This document shows positions 14,540 through 23,242 of a stretch of DNA of 34,243 nucleotides, in pieces. The DNA is from an uncultured Eubacteriales bacterium. GTDB lineage: Bacteria > Bacillota > Clostridia > Christensenellales > UBA1242. A program made the translations under genes and the position numbers. The notes beneath the pieces are model-generated. The model was not told the DNA's origin and made no database searches. It saw only the letters and a program-made list of their open reading frames with translations. Location of the stretch: assembly GCA_949841245.1 (NCBI GenBank), contig CATKYT010000013.1, forward strand, positions 1 to 34,243, read 5' to 3'. How positions within the stretch are numbered: the stretch's first letter is position 1; each line of letters opens with the position of its first letter.

Positions 14540-14983
14540 ATGCTGAAATTCAAGAAGGTTTTATATTATTCTACATTAGTATTTAGTTTGGCTATTGGTA
14601 TTTGGCATTTTTTTGTTCCGCTTATGTTTGAATGGTATAAATATTTGCCTATGGAATATGAAAATTTGATTGTTGGTATTGATTGGACAAATTATTGTTT
14701 TTCGGCACTTTTAACAGGCGTAAGTTTAATTCTTTTAATTTGGGGCAGAAGGGCATTCAAAGGAAGCAAGGAAACAAAAGAGTTGTATTTGTTTTTAACA
14801 ATAATTTGGGTTTTTAGAGCATGCCTTGCGTTATTCATAGAGCCTTGGCCATTACAACCAGTTCTTTGGGCTGCAATTTTACAATTAGTTTTATCTTGCT
14901 TATGTGCAATATTTATGGTAACTGAAACAGTGCTCTTATATAAAGTAAAAGATGAGAAAAGAGAATTAAACGATAAAAATTAG
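14540..14983 (+). CDS. Four-helix integral membrane protein, unknown function
   Basis: The 147-residue product has four hydrophobic segments: ~6-26 (YYSTLVFSLAIGIWHFFVPL), ~54-70, ~81-100 (LYLFLTIIWVFRACLALFI) and ~106-134. A charged C-terminal tail follows. No conserved catalytic motif is visible and I cannot name the family. CAGGAG lies before ATG 14540; the open frame from 14510 would overlap the promoter. TGGTATAAT at 14513-14521 is an extended -10 box. A hairpin terminator follows, so it is a single-gene unit. Confidence 0.8.
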   Translation: MLKFKKVLYYSTLVFSLAIGIWHFFVPLMFEWYKYLPMEYENLIVGIDWTNYCFSALLTGVSLILLIWGRRAFKGSKETKELYLFLTIIWVFRACLALFIEPWPLQPVLWAAILQLVLSCLCAIFMVTETVLLYKVKDEKRELNDKN

Positions 14984-14989
14984 ATAAAT

Positions 14990-15018
14990 AATCACGAGCA
15001 AAGTTTCGTGATTTTTTG
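14990..15018 (+). terminator. Rho-independent terminator
   Basis: AATCACGA and TCGTGATT form an 8-bp stem followed by TTTTT, just past the membrane protein gene. Confidence 0.85.
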
Positions 15019-15066
15019 TTACAAAAAATTAAAATTAAAGGGAAAATAAGAAAATGGCAGTAAAGG

Positions 15067-15095
15067 TTGCAAATATGAATGTAAAATGATAAAAT
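15067..15095 (+). promoter_or_regulatory. Promoter of the DUF488 gene, predicted leaderless start
   Basis: TTGCAA (15067-15072), a 17-base spacer and TAAAAT (15090-15095). Six bases (ATAACC) separate the -10 from ATG 15102, and there is no ribosome site for that ATG. Confidence 0.7.
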
Positions 15096-15101
15096 ATAAC
15101 C

Positions 15102-15659
15102 ATGGTTTACACAATAGGGTATGCGGGAACTGACATTGAAAGATTTGTCGGGATTCTAAAGGATAAAAGAGTTGATATATTGATTGACGTAAGGAGCATT
15201 CCGAGAAGTCAATATTTTTATCAGTTCAATGATAATTTTTTAAGCAAAAAGCTTTCAAATGTTGGCATAAAATATGAAAATTGGAAGCGAGAATTTGGTG
15301 CAAGGCAAGATTGTCTAGAGTTTTATACTGAAAATGTTCTTGATTATCAAAAATTTTCAGAAAGTCCCCAATTTCAAGAGGGGATTTCAAAAATTAAAGA
15401 ACTTGTAAAACAGGACTTAAACATTTGTTTGATGTGTGCTGAAATTGACCCAATTAATTGTCATAGAGCGATTCTTTGTGGGAAAGAGCTTTATGTCAAA
15501 GGGTTAGATGTTATGCATATCGTAGCAAAAAGAAATGGAGAAACCCTTTTTGAAAGTCAAGAAGACTTTGAGAAAAGGCTCCTTACTTGTACAAAGGTAA
15601 ATAACCTCTTCGAGGCTTACCAAAAACAAAACAAAAAAATAGGCTTTAAGCTAACTTAA
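15102..15659 (+). CDS. DUF488 family protein
   Basis: The 185-residue product carries the DUF488 signatures: N-terminal YTIGYAG (3-9), LIDVRSIPRS (~27-36) and the C-terminal CAEIDPINCHRAIL (~112-125) with its Cys/His pair. The family is widespread and uncharacterised; neighbouring genes often suggest nucleic-acid processing. The last ~30 residues are Lys/Gln-rich. The start is set by the promoter, which ends six bases before ATG 15102. A hairpin with a T tract lies between it and the next gene, which carries a dual-OB-like protein, so the pair may be joined by partial read-through. Confidence 0.9.
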   Translation: MVYTIGYAGTDIERFVGILKDKRVDILIDVRSIPRSQYFYQFNDNFLSKKLSNVGIKYENWKREFGARQDCLEFYTENVLDYQKFSESPQFQEGISKIKELVKQDLNICLMCAEIDPINCHRAILCGKELYVKGLDVMHIVAKRNGETLFESQEDFEKRLLTCTKVNNLFEAYQKQNKKIGFKLT

Positions 15660-15680
15660 AAAAGTTGGCCAGCCAAGTTG

Positions 15681-15716
15681 AAGTTAATCACAAAACTACA
15701 GTGATTAACTTTTTTG
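15681..15716 (+). terminator. Intra-pair terminator or attenuator
   Basis: AAGTTAATCAC and GTGATTAACTT form an 11-bp stem with a nine-base loop, followed by a T run. It sits only about 27 bases before the next start codon, and I see no promoter after it. Either it is leaky or it controls expression of the 15743 gene. Confidence 0.75.
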
Positions 15717-15742
15717 TTGCAAAAAGTTAAAAGGAGAGAAAG

Positions 15743-16363
15743 ATGAAAAAACAAATTTGCATATTAACAAAGTCATTGAAGGATCACGATTATTGTGTCG
15801 CGGGGTTTGATATCACAACAGGGAAATGGATAAGGCTTGTAACCTCAAGGGATGGAGGGGCTTTTCCAAAAGAAATGTTAGATGATAATCATTTTAAAGA
15901 ATTGAATGTTCTTGAAGTTGAAGTGAAACAACATGTGCCATATCATGTTCAAACTGAAAATTGGCTCGTTGATGAAAAAGCTGAAATTAAAAAGATTGGA
16001 ACTTTATCAAAACAGCAAGTGTTTAGTTTGCATCCCATAGAAAAGACAAAAATGATTTTTGGAACAACAGGAAACGAATTACAAAAATCAGAAATTAAAA
16101 ACTTAAATCATTCATTAGAAATGGTGAATGTAAGAGAATTACAATTTGACACCTCTATGAAGGGAGATGGAAGACATCATTATAAGGTTAAATTTCAATA
16201 TAATGGAGATGAATACAATTTGGCGCTCACAGATCCTAAATACAGAAATGAAGATTTTAATCAAATTCGCATTCCGAGTGCAACAATAGTTGTAAGTATC
16301 CCTGCTGTACCTTATGGAGAAAATGATTTATATTATAAATTTGTGGCAAAAATTTTAATTTGA
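15743..16363 (+). CDS. Probable dual-OB-domain protein paired with DUF488
   Basis: The 206-residue product begins KKQICILTKSLKDHDYCVAGFDITTGKWIRLV, which I recall from proteins described as dual OB-fold domain proteins found next to DUF488 genes; this match is from memory and not certain. The C-terminal half, with YNLALTDPKYRN and IVVSIPAVPY, is beta-rich. No catalytic motif or membrane segment is seen. Nucleic-acid binding is the likely role if the family assignment holds. AAAGGAG precedes ATG 15743. It follows the DUF488 gene and is separated from it by a possible attenuator; a terminator closes the pair. Confidence 0.7.
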   Translation: MKKQICILTKSLKDHDYCVAGFDITTGKWIRLVTSRDGGAFPKEMLDDNHFKELNVLEVEVKQHVPYHVQTENWLVDEKAEIKKIGTLSKQQVFSLHPIEKTKMIFGTTGNELQKSEIKNLNHSLEMVNVRELQFDTSMKGDGRHHYKVKFQYNGDEYNLALTDPKYRNEDFNQIRIPSATIVVSIPAVPYGENDLYYKFVAKILI

Positions 16364-16370
16364 CAAATTG

Positions 16371-16396
16371 AGAGAAGTATGGGCTTCTCTTTTTTG
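16371..16396 (+). terminator. Rho-independent terminator
   Basis: AGAGAAG and CTTCTCT pair around TATGGG and are followed by TTTTTT, just past the 15743 gene. Confidence 0.85.
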
Positions 16397-16408
16397 TTAT
16401 ATCAAAGT

Positions 16409-16648
16409 CTAATCTAAGAATATTTCTTTACAAACTTCATATGTAATTTGAATAATATGTTCAATTTCAAGAGAATGAAGTTGACCTTTTTTATTGTCTA
16501 AGTTTATATATTCATGCCATTTTTCTTTTGAAAAATCTTTTGTGAAATCATCTTCGAGTTCGCAAATTTTGTTTAATTGAAGTTGTATCTTGGCACTTTG
16601 TTTTTCTGATTCAAGAATATTCATAACTATTTCTATAATGTGTTTCAT
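16409..16648 (-). CDS. Unrecognised 79-aa acidic helical protein
   Basis: A small soluble protein rich in Glu, Lys and Ile (KHIIEIVMNILESEKQSAK, then ELEDDFTKDFSKEKWHEYINL), without known motif. GGAGGG lies upstream of ATG 16648, and a good promoter (TTGCAA-17-TATAAA, 16704-16676 on the minus strand) precedes it, so it is likely expressed. Its gene points away from the large gene at 16914. Function unknown; toxin-antitoxin or regulator roles cannot be judged. Confidence 0.6.
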   Translation of the reverse strand: MKHIIEIVMNILESEKQSAKIQLQLNKICELEDDFTKDFSKEKWHEYINLDNKKGQLHSLEIEHIIQITYEVCKEIFLD

Positions 16649-16675
16649 AAGCCCTCCGTAAATTTGGGTGTGTGT

Positions 16676-16704
16676 TTTATAGCGTAAACAAAAAGTAATT
16701 GCAA
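16676..16704 (-). promoter_or_regulatory. Promoter of the 79-aa protein gene
   Basis: On the minus strand TTGCAA (16704-16699), a 17-base spacer and TATAAA (16681-16676). Confidence 0.6.
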
Positions 16705-16913
16705 GTCTTTTTGCAAAGTTTTTAAAAATATTTTATCGGCAATAATTATAATGCTATTTGTTTGACTTTTTGCCGATATAGACAATATATTCCTTTTATA
16801 AACAAGAAAACATAATTGATTATTAGAGTATAGCGTGGAAAATAAAATTAAAATTTAATAAAGTCGAAAAAACTTTGCTGGTTTTGTGTTATAATGCAAT
16901 TGAGGATGGCCCT

Positions 16914-19900
16914 ATGGAACAAATTTTAGATGATAAATCAAAGTTGGATGTTTTTCATTACTGTACTAAAACAATTAGATTTCCGAAAGCGAAGATACTT
17001 GAGTTAGTGCTAGCGTTTTTTAAGGCAAAAAATTCAAAAACAGTTAATTTATGGGAAGTAGCACAGTTCTTAAAAAAGCAATTGGGTGTAGGACAAATAA
17101 ATAATCGCGCAATAAGAGAATTAATTGGGAATGAAGAAAATGATTTTGCTTATATACAAAAAACGATAGAATCATACAACAGATATAGTGATAATAAAGT
17201 AACGGAAGATGATTTGTCTTGTATTCCTTTTATTAGTCGGCAAGATGATCTTAGAATAAAGCAGTCCAAAAATGTTAAAGAAAAGATTAAAGAGGAAGAT
17301 GCTATTGAATACTATTATTGTTCCAAATTAATTAGATTTCCATTAAAAGATGTAGTCAAAGTTATTTATGACTTTTATTTAGAATTACAATCAACTTCAT
17401 TTGAAATTAATCAGATATATAATCATTTGATATTGGAATTTGGTGTAGGACAATTTAATAGATCAAATTTAATAACCCTTTTAGGATCTAGTAAAATAGT
17501 TCCGTTTAGTACTGTAAAAGATCTTTACATTAGATACAATGTTGAAAGCAAAGTTGAAGATCAGTATGACTTAAAGATGCTTAAATTTGTTTTTGAAATC
17601 AATAGAAATCTACTAGCTGATATTGTAAATGCCTTAGGCAAGGACTTAATGATAAGCATGTTACAACAAGGTATCAGTAATACACTCGATTCCGTTAATG
17701 CTTTGAATCTGTTTTTTGATGAAGAAGCCGCTTGTACTTTAGAATTAAAAGATAAAAGGCGAAACAAGTTATTAGATAAAAACAATACAAGGCTATTTGT
17801 TAATTTGTTGAGTATGTTTAGTGATGATGAATTGGTTGAAATTTTAAAAGATGAAAAACAAATCAATGATGTTATTTCAATGTACATTGAAGAAAAAAAG
17901 ATAGAACAAGAGAAGGAATCCATTAAAAAGACAATCCTTTATTTGTTAGACTTTGTGCATGAAGATAATAAAATCGCAAGGCTAAAATGTTTATTCTCTC
18001 ATTCACTTGCAGAGATTTTTGCCAAACAAAAACTTGTTAATGTTGAAGATTTAGTTAAAATAAACAAAAGAACGGCAGTTGAATGCTATCCACAAAAAGA
18101 AGCTCTCATTAATATTGTAAAAAGGTTGCAGATAAGTTTGCCTGATTATCTTAATGAAAGATTTAAACATGTTGTTCAAATGGTTAATAAGGATTACAAA
18201 CCTAACTCAAATTGGGAGAATTGGGTTTCTATAATAGAAGCACGAGCAAAAGGTGGTACTTTAGAGCAGTCAGGATCCCATTTAGGAGTGACAAGGGAAA
18301 GAGTTCGCCAATTAGAAAGAAAGTATCTTGAAGCTTTTAACAATCTGTATAATGCTAAAAATGGAAATTTCAAAAACTTAATTAGGGCATTTGTTAAAGA
18401 TTCTCTATTTATTTCTGATGAAGATATAAAAACTATATTCTCATTTAATCCGTTGGTCTTTAAGTATCTTCTGGTAAATATAGAAATTGATGGATTGGGA
18501 TACATACAAGAGTTAGATAAATTTTACTTTATAGATGATTATGATTGGTATAAAGAGTTGGTTATGTATAGCGAAAATATGCCCGCTCAACTACATAGAA
18601 ACGAAATTGACAAGTATGTTAATGAAGCTTTAAACAATTTGGCTAAAAATGATGTAATAATAACCTATGATGATTGTTATAAAATTGTAATGCAAGATTA
18701 CAAAGTACTTGGAGAAATTTATTCAAAAAATAAACTTAATTTATCTCAAAAGTTTAAAAGTATAATGCAACAGTATTATCCTAATGGAGTTAATATTTAT
18801 GATGAGGAATTTTTATCAGATTTCAGAAATATTTACGCAAAGTTATATAACAATGAGAAAATAAAATCAGACCATGCAATAACCTCTATTATTGCTAGAG
18901 TTGGCATGCTAGTAGGTAGAGGACAGTATAAATTAAATGCTGATATTAAATTGCCTGTCGACCTTGTATCAAAGCTGCGTGAATTTATAAATAAGCAAGA
19001 TATTGTTTTTGTGAATAATATATTTCATGAATTTGAAGATGGATTCAATAGCTTGGGAATTGCAAATAGATACTATATGCAGTCGCTGTTAAAGCTTCAA
19101 CTTCCAGAATATTATTATACAAAAGACTATGTTAGCGTTTCAAAAAAAGATTATAGTGTTTATGATGAAATTATTTCATATATTAAAAATTTGGATTGTA
19201 TTGTAACGATTGAGGAACTTCGTAAAAAATTTGCACAGGTCTCAGATATTATTTTACTTAATGCTTTAAATAATGAGAATATAGTAAATCTACATAGAAA
19301 GTATATATTTGTTGATAATATTAAATATGATGAATCAACTATAGAGAAGGTTGAATCAATTATTAATTCTATGGTTTCAAATGGACAAATCAGACATGCT
19401 AATGAACTTTACCTCAAACTAATGTTTTCATGTCCAGAATTTTTAGAAAAATATCGCTTAGAAGGACAATTTGAGTTGTTTTCTATTGTCTCTAATATTT
19501 ATAAAGGGAAATTTACATTTAAAAGACCGTTTTTCGCTAAGTGTGATGTTTCTATTAAAGGTAGATTTGAACGAGTTTTGGAATTTGTTAATGAACATGA
19601 AAGGATTTTAATAGATGAAATTTTGGAATTTGCAAATGAAAACAAATTGTTTATTAACAGCATTTTAGATTTTATTGATAGTTTAGATGATTATATTTTT
19701 AAGAATTCATATGAAATCGAGAAGATAGATAGTGAGATTATAGACCAAAACTTGATTGAGAAGATTGATAAGATATTATCAGTTTCTTGTTTAAATGATG
19801 ATTTTATATCTTCAAAGAATTTTAATGGCTATCACTTGCTTGGAGGAGGGGTAGATTGGAATTGTTGGATATTATATAGTATCGTAAAAAAATTCTCTAA

Positions 19901-20087
19901 AAGTTTTAATGTTATAACACAATCAAGAGTTTTTAAAAACAAAAACAATATAATAGCATATCCTATCTTTGTAAAAAAAAGTTTGCCAGCAGGAAATTAT
20001 GAGAAGTTTATAAAATTTTTATCTGAACATTCTAATTTAAATTATGTGGAATTCGAAAAATATAAGGAAATTAAGGGGATCAATTAA
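16914..20087 (+). CDS. Very large protein with sigma-70 region-4-like HTH
   Basis: A 1,057-residue soluble protein of no family known to me. The N-terminus holds two tandem repeats of ~105 residues, each with an IRFP motif and a later FGVGQFN or LGVGQIN motif (YCTKTIRFPKAKILELV and YYCSKLIRFPLKDVVKVIY). Residues ~448-470, GTLEQSGSHLGVTRERVRQLERK, match the helix-turn-helix of sigma-70 region 4 closely. The C-terminal half is helical with several possible winged-helix segments (SIIARVGMLVGRGQYKLN; SYIKNLDCIVTIEELRKKF). No enzyme motif is visible. I chose ATG 16914 because GAGG is eight bases upstream; an extended -10 (TGTTATAAT, 16887-16895) precedes it. It forms its own unit, just ahead of the GHKL operon, and may be a DNA-binding regulator or sensor of the island. 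Confidence 0.85.
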   Translation: MEQILDDKSKLDVFHYCTKTIRFPKAKILELVLAFFKAKNSKTVNLWEVAQFLKKQLGVGQINNRAIRELIGNEENDFAYIQKTIESYNRYSDNKVTEDDLSCIPFISRQDDLRIKQSKNVKEKIKEEDAIEYYYCSKLIRFPLKDVVKVIYDFYLELQSTSFEINQIYNHLILEFGVGQFNRSNLITLLGSSKIVPFSTVKDLYIRYNVESKVEDQYDLKMLKFVFEINRNLLADIVNALGKDLMISMLQQGISNTLDSVNALNLFFDEEAACTLELKDKRRNKLLDKNNTRLFVNLLSMFSDDELVEILKDEKQINDVISMYIEEKKIEQEKESIKKTILYLLDFVHEDNKIARLKCLFSHSLAEIFAKQKLVNVEDLVKINKRTAVECYPQKEALINIVKRLQISLPDYLNERFKHVVQMVNKDYKPNSNWENWVSIIEARAKGGTLEQSGSHLGVTRERVRQLERKYLEAFNNLYNAKNGNFKNLIRAFVKDSLFISDEDIKTIFSFNPLVFKYLLVNIEIDGLGYIQELDKFYFIDDYDWYKELVMYSENMPAQLHRNEIDKYVNEALNNLAKNDVIITYDDCYKIVMQDYKVLGEIYSKNKLNLSQKFKSIMQQYYPNGVNIYDEEFLSDFRNIYAKLYNNEKIKSDHAITSIIARVGMLVGRGQYKLNADIKLPVDLVSKLREFINKQDIVFVNNIFHEFEDGFNSLGIANRYYMQSLLKLQLPEYYYTKDYVSVSKKDYSVYDEIISYIKNLDCIVTIEELRKKFAQVSDIILLNALNNENIVNLHRKYIFVDNIKYDESTIEKVESIINSMVSNGQIRHANELYLKLMFSCPEFLEKYRLEGQFELFSIVSNIYKGKFTFKRPFFAKCDVSIKGRFERVLEFVNEHERILIDEILEFANENKLFINSILDFIDSLDDYIFKNSYEIEKIDSEIIDQNLIEKIDKILSVSCLNDDFISSKNFNGYHLLGGGVDWNCWILYSIVKKFSKSFNVITQSRVFKNKNNIIAYPIFVKKSLPAGNYEKFIKFLSEHSNLNYVEFEKYKEIKGIN

Positions 20088-20107
20088 TATTTGATTTCCC
20101 TTTTTTT
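20075..20107 (+). terminator. Rho-independent terminator
   Basis: GGGGATCAA and TTGATTTCCC pair with one bulge around a short loop and are followed by seven T, overlapping the end of the large gene. Confidence 0.75.
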
Positions 20108-20180
20108 AATACGATAATAAATATTTTAAAACTATTTCGTGTATATTTCTAAAATATTTTCAAAATATTATAAAAATATA

Positions 20181-20208
20181 TTGACTTCCTGCGAATTAGT
20201 GTTATAAT
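20181..20208 (+). promoter_or_regulatory. Promoter of the GHKL operon
   Basis: TTGACT (20181-20186), a 16-base spacer and TATAAT (20203-20208) with an upstream TG. AGGAGG follows, ahead of ATG 20228. Confidence 0.8.
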
Positions 20209-20227
20209 AAGTATGTAGGAGGCACAT

Positions 20228-20452
20228 ATGGAGAAAGAAACTAAGCGTGAAAAATTTATTAGATTAGCTGAAAATCGAACAAACAAAGCGATAGAAATGA
20301 TCCGATTGTTGGGTAATTTAGCAAACAAATCATCGTATGATTACACAAGAGCTGATGCTGAAAAAATTTTTAAAGCTTTAGAGAATGAAATTGATCAGGC
20401 CAAAAGGAATTTTAATATGAATGGCTCTGGTGATAAATTTAAATTAATATAG
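20228..20452 (+). CDS. 74-aa helical protein, first gene of the GHKL operon
   Basis: A short, charged, fully helical protein (REKFIRLAENRTNKAIEMI, then RADAEKIFKALENEIDQAK) without membrane segments. I recall similar small proteins in bacterial accessory regions but cannot name a characterised family. AGGAGG before ATG 20228 and a strong promoter support expression. The next gene starts ten bases after its stop, with its ribosome site touching that stop codon. It is probably a binding partner or adaptor for the ATPase encoded next; that is inference. Confidence 0.8.
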   Translation: MEKETKREKFIRLAENRTNKAIEMIRLLGNLANKSSYDYTRADAEKIFKALENEIDQAKRNFNMNGSGDKFKLI

Positions 20453-20462
20453 GAGGTTGAAA

Positions 20463-22373
20463 ATGACACTAGGTTGGAAATTTCCATCTGCGATGGGTGG
20501 ACAAGAGGTAGGATTAAATAATGGCGATATTGAAACATTCAAGGATAAACCTATTAAATATCTAGCAAGGGAGGCTGTTCAAAACTCTTTAGACGCAAAT
20601 GTTGATGATACACCAGTAAAAGTATGCTTCAAAACATTTAAGTTAAAAAAAGATCGATTCCCAGATAGAGAAGGATTACTTAAGGCACTTGAGGGAGGCC
20701 TTGCAAAATGGTCACATATCCCTGATGCTAAAGATTTCTTTAATGAGGCTATAAATGTGCTAAATAACGACGAAATTGATTTCTTAAGAATTAGCGACTT
20801 TAACACTTGCGGGTTGACAGGGTCTGAAAATAATTCAGGGAACTGGCACGACCTTGTCAATTCAACTGGTGTTTCAGCGAAAGAGGGAAATAAATCTGGA
20901 TCTCATGGTATCGGTAAAAACGCGCCTTTTGCTTGTTCTTTTTTAAGAACTGTGTTTTATAATACGTTGGATATAAACGGAAATATTGCATCAAAGGGCG
21001 TTTCAAAATTGGCCTCTTATGTTTTAGGATACAATACTGATGGGTCAAAAAACGAGTCGCAGCCAACAGGGTTTTATGGCCTTTATAACGATTATAAAAT
21101 TGATAATATAAACGAATCATTGATGTTAGATCAGGATTTTAAACGAATAGAAGTCGGAACTGACGTATATGTGGCAGGTTTCAGGCAAGATTTTTTCAAA
21201 GATAAATATTTGCTTGTTGCTGCTATAATATCAGCAATTATTGATAGTTTTTTACTTGCCTTCTGGAATGATAAATTGATAGTTGAAGTTGATGGTGTAA
21301 TCATTTCAAAGGAAACATTACAATCTGTTATAAATCAATATCAAAAACAAATTGATAAGACAACGGTAATGGTCTTCAATATGTTAAAAGAAGGCCCCGA
21401 GTGGATGGAACTACCATTTGAAGATGTAAATGGTTCTATCAAATTAGCGTTAAGATTAGATCGAGAAGGCAATAATAAGATTTCAATGTATAGAAGTTCG
21501 GGGATGAAAATATTTGATGATCAAAATAGATGCTCCACTCTTCGATATGTTGGGATTGCAATTATTGAGGGCGATGATTTAAATAAGTATCTTAGAAAGC
21601 TTGAAAATGCATCACATAGCAAATGGGAACCGAATAGATTTAAGCCCGAGATGTCTAAAGAGCTCTTAAGTAAACTATTTAAGCTTATTTCCAATGCTCT
21701 GAATGAAAAAGCGGAACAGTATCAAGGGGAAGAGTCTGATATTGATAAAGCTGGAGATTATTTACCCGATGATCTTCAACAGGATGCTGAAAATCAACAA
21801 TCAAAAACAATTAACAAAAATCTCAACAAATTTGCTAGTGTTGAGAAAAAGGTTTATTCAAAAATAAACACCTCTGCCAATATGGCCACAACCATTCTTG
21901 ATGATCAAATGATCGGAAAGGAAAAAGGTAAGGTGGGTGTAAATGGCAAAGAAGGAGGTCAGGTATATCTAAACTTAGGGAAGAAGAAAAAGAAGAAGGG
22001 ATTTAGAGAACCAGAACCGGCAAATACTAATAAAGGTGATACAAACACGGGGAATAAGGATATAAATGTAAAGGCAAAACATATTAGAGTATTTTGCATT
22101 GATAAACAAAATCAGTCTTATCGGTTCATGTTTACTCCAGATATTACTAACGATAATTGCTATATTGAGTTTTATAAAATTGCGGAATTGACAGAAAAAG
22201 AACCTTTGATAATTGAGAAAATAATATCGTCTTCACAGCAGAATGTTACTTTTAAGAACAATAGACTGCTTGATATGAGTTTTGTTGAGAATGCGCCTGT
22301 AACTTTGGATTTACAATTTTTAAACAAAGACTATTTTACTATGGAGGTAAAAATGTATGCACATAAGAAATAA
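20463..22373 (+). CDS. GHKL (Hsp90/MutL/histidine-kinase-type) ATPase
   Basis: The 636-residue product has a GHKL ATP-binding domain at the N-terminus: N box LAREAVQNSLDANVD (Glu37, Asn41), a divergent G1 box RISDFNTCGLTG near 106, and the glycine-rich lid SGSHGIGKNAPFACS near 145-156. The middle region resembles the second domain of such ATPases. After a Lys/Gly-rich linker (~490-540), the C-terminal ~90 residues form a separate domain (HIRVFCIDKQNQSYRFMF) of unknown type. No transducer or kinase dimerisation motif is evident, so this is not an ordinary histidine kinase. AGGAGG fits ATG 20463. MORC/MutL-like GHKL ATPases occur in prokaryotic restriction and defence operons, which makes such a role likely here. 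Confidence 0.88.
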   Translation: MTLGWKFPSAMGGQEVGLNNGDIETFKDKPIKYLAREAVQNSLDANVDDTPVKVCFKTFKLKKDRFPDREGLLKALEGGLAKWSHIPDAKDFFNEAINVLNNDEIDFLRISDFNTCGLTGSENNSGNWHDLVNSTGVSAKEGNKSGSHGIGKNAPFACSFLRTVFYNTLDINGNIASKGVSKLASYVLGYNTDGSKNESQPTGFYGLYNDYKIDNINESLMLDQDFKRIEVGTDVYVAGFRQDFFKDKYLLVAAIISAIIDSFLLAFWNDKLIVEVDGVIISKETLQSVINQYQKQIDKTTVMVFNMLKEGPEWMELPFEDVNGSIKLALRLDREGNNKISMYRSSGMKIFDDQNRCSTLRYVGIAIIEGDDLNKYLRKLENASHSKWEPNRFKPEMSKELLSKLFKLISNALNEKAEQYQGEESDIDKAGDYLPDDLQQDAENQQSKTINKNLNKFASVEKKVYSKINTSANMATTILDDQMIGKEKGKVGVNGKEGGQVYLNLGKKKKKKGFREPEPANTNKGDTNTGNKDINVKAKHIRVFCIDKQNQSYRFMFTPDITNDNCYIEFYKIAELTEKEPLIIEKIISSSQQNVTFKNNRLLDMSFVENAPVTLDLQFLNKDYFTMEVKMYAHKK

Positions 22374-23241
22374 GTTATATCCATACCCTATTCTTGCTGA
22401 AACATATAAAAATTATGATTATATTGATAGTCACTTTGACATTGTCGTCGATCATGAAATGGGAAAGGATAAGTTAACTTTAAAATTTCATCCTGTTTTA
22501 AACAATGACGACCTGCAATCTTTGATAGACTGTGGAAAGGCCTCCTTTGTTTCACACTTAGAAAGTACTATAACAAGTTATAGAAAATTAATAACTGTTC
22601 CAAAAGAAGGTTGTGAAACAACGATTTCGGCTGATGATGTTGAAGGGGAGATTTCTGTTTGTTCATTTATTATAGCTAATTGTGATATACCTAATTATAA
22701 AAATAAACAATTTAATGAGGTTTACAGTGATTTTTCTTTTGATATAGAAAAGGGTAATGTTCTAGCTATTGGTCTTGAATATGAGTTTCCTATTGAAAAA
22801 GAACAAGATGAATACTCAAAGGTTCCTTCTATCTTTGTGGTTACGCCTATTAAAGACGAAAAAGAAACAGATATGAAAATTGACATAAATAATGATCGTA
22901 TTAATATTCAACTTCCACTGAAATCATTTGCTCAATTTACAAAATCAAAATTAAATGAGGCGTATTCTCCGATAGTTCATTCGATGCTAATTGTGCCAGC
23001 GTTAATGAAATGTTTTGAGGAACTAAAAATCAAAAAATTTAATGGCGAATTTTGGGAGATTTCATCACGTAGATGGTTTAAGGTTATCCAAAAAGCATTA
23101 AAAAAATATGATATTGAACTAACAGAGGAAAATGCTGATTCGATAGAGTCATTTGAGTGCACGCAAATTATATTTGACAATACAATTAACAGGGGGCTCA
23201 TGAATTTGTTTAGCCTTGATTTAAAAATGGAGGAGAACTAA
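22357..23241 (+). CDS. Unrecognised 294-aa protein of the GHKL operon
   Basis: No family is recognised. The start overlaps the ATPase gene by 17 bases, with GGAGG just upstream inside that gene, so the two are translationally coupled. The product is acidic and beta-rich in its first two thirds (FDIVVDHEMGKDKLTLKFHPVL; SDFSFDIEKGNVLAIGLEYEFP), with a helical C-terminal part holding RRWFKVIQKALKKYDIEL. No nuclease motif is certain. Coupling and order suggest it forms a complex with the ATPase. Confidence 0.85.
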   Translation: MHIRNKLYPYPILAETYKNYDYIDSHFDIVVDHEMGKDKLTLKFHPVLNNDDLQSLIDCGKASFVSHLESTITSYRKLITVPKEGCETTISADDVEGEISVCSFIIANCDIPNYKNKQFNEVYSDFSFDIEKGNVLAIGLEYEFPIEKEQDEYSKVPSIFVVTPIKDEKETDMKIDINNDRINIQLPLKSFAQFTKSKLNEAYSPIVHSMLIVPALMKCFEELKIKKFNGEFWEISSRRWFKVIQKALKKYDIELTEENADSIESFECTQIIFDNTINRGLMNLFSLDLKMEEN

Positions 23242-23242
23242 T

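Noticed and set aside
15054..15089. 11-codon leader peptide before the DUF488 gene
   Set aside because: It overlaps the -35 to -10 region, so the predicted transcript would not include it.
20457..22373. GHKL protein as a two-component sensor kinase
   Set aside because: No phospho-accepting His domain, sensor or membrane segment, and no response regulator nearby.
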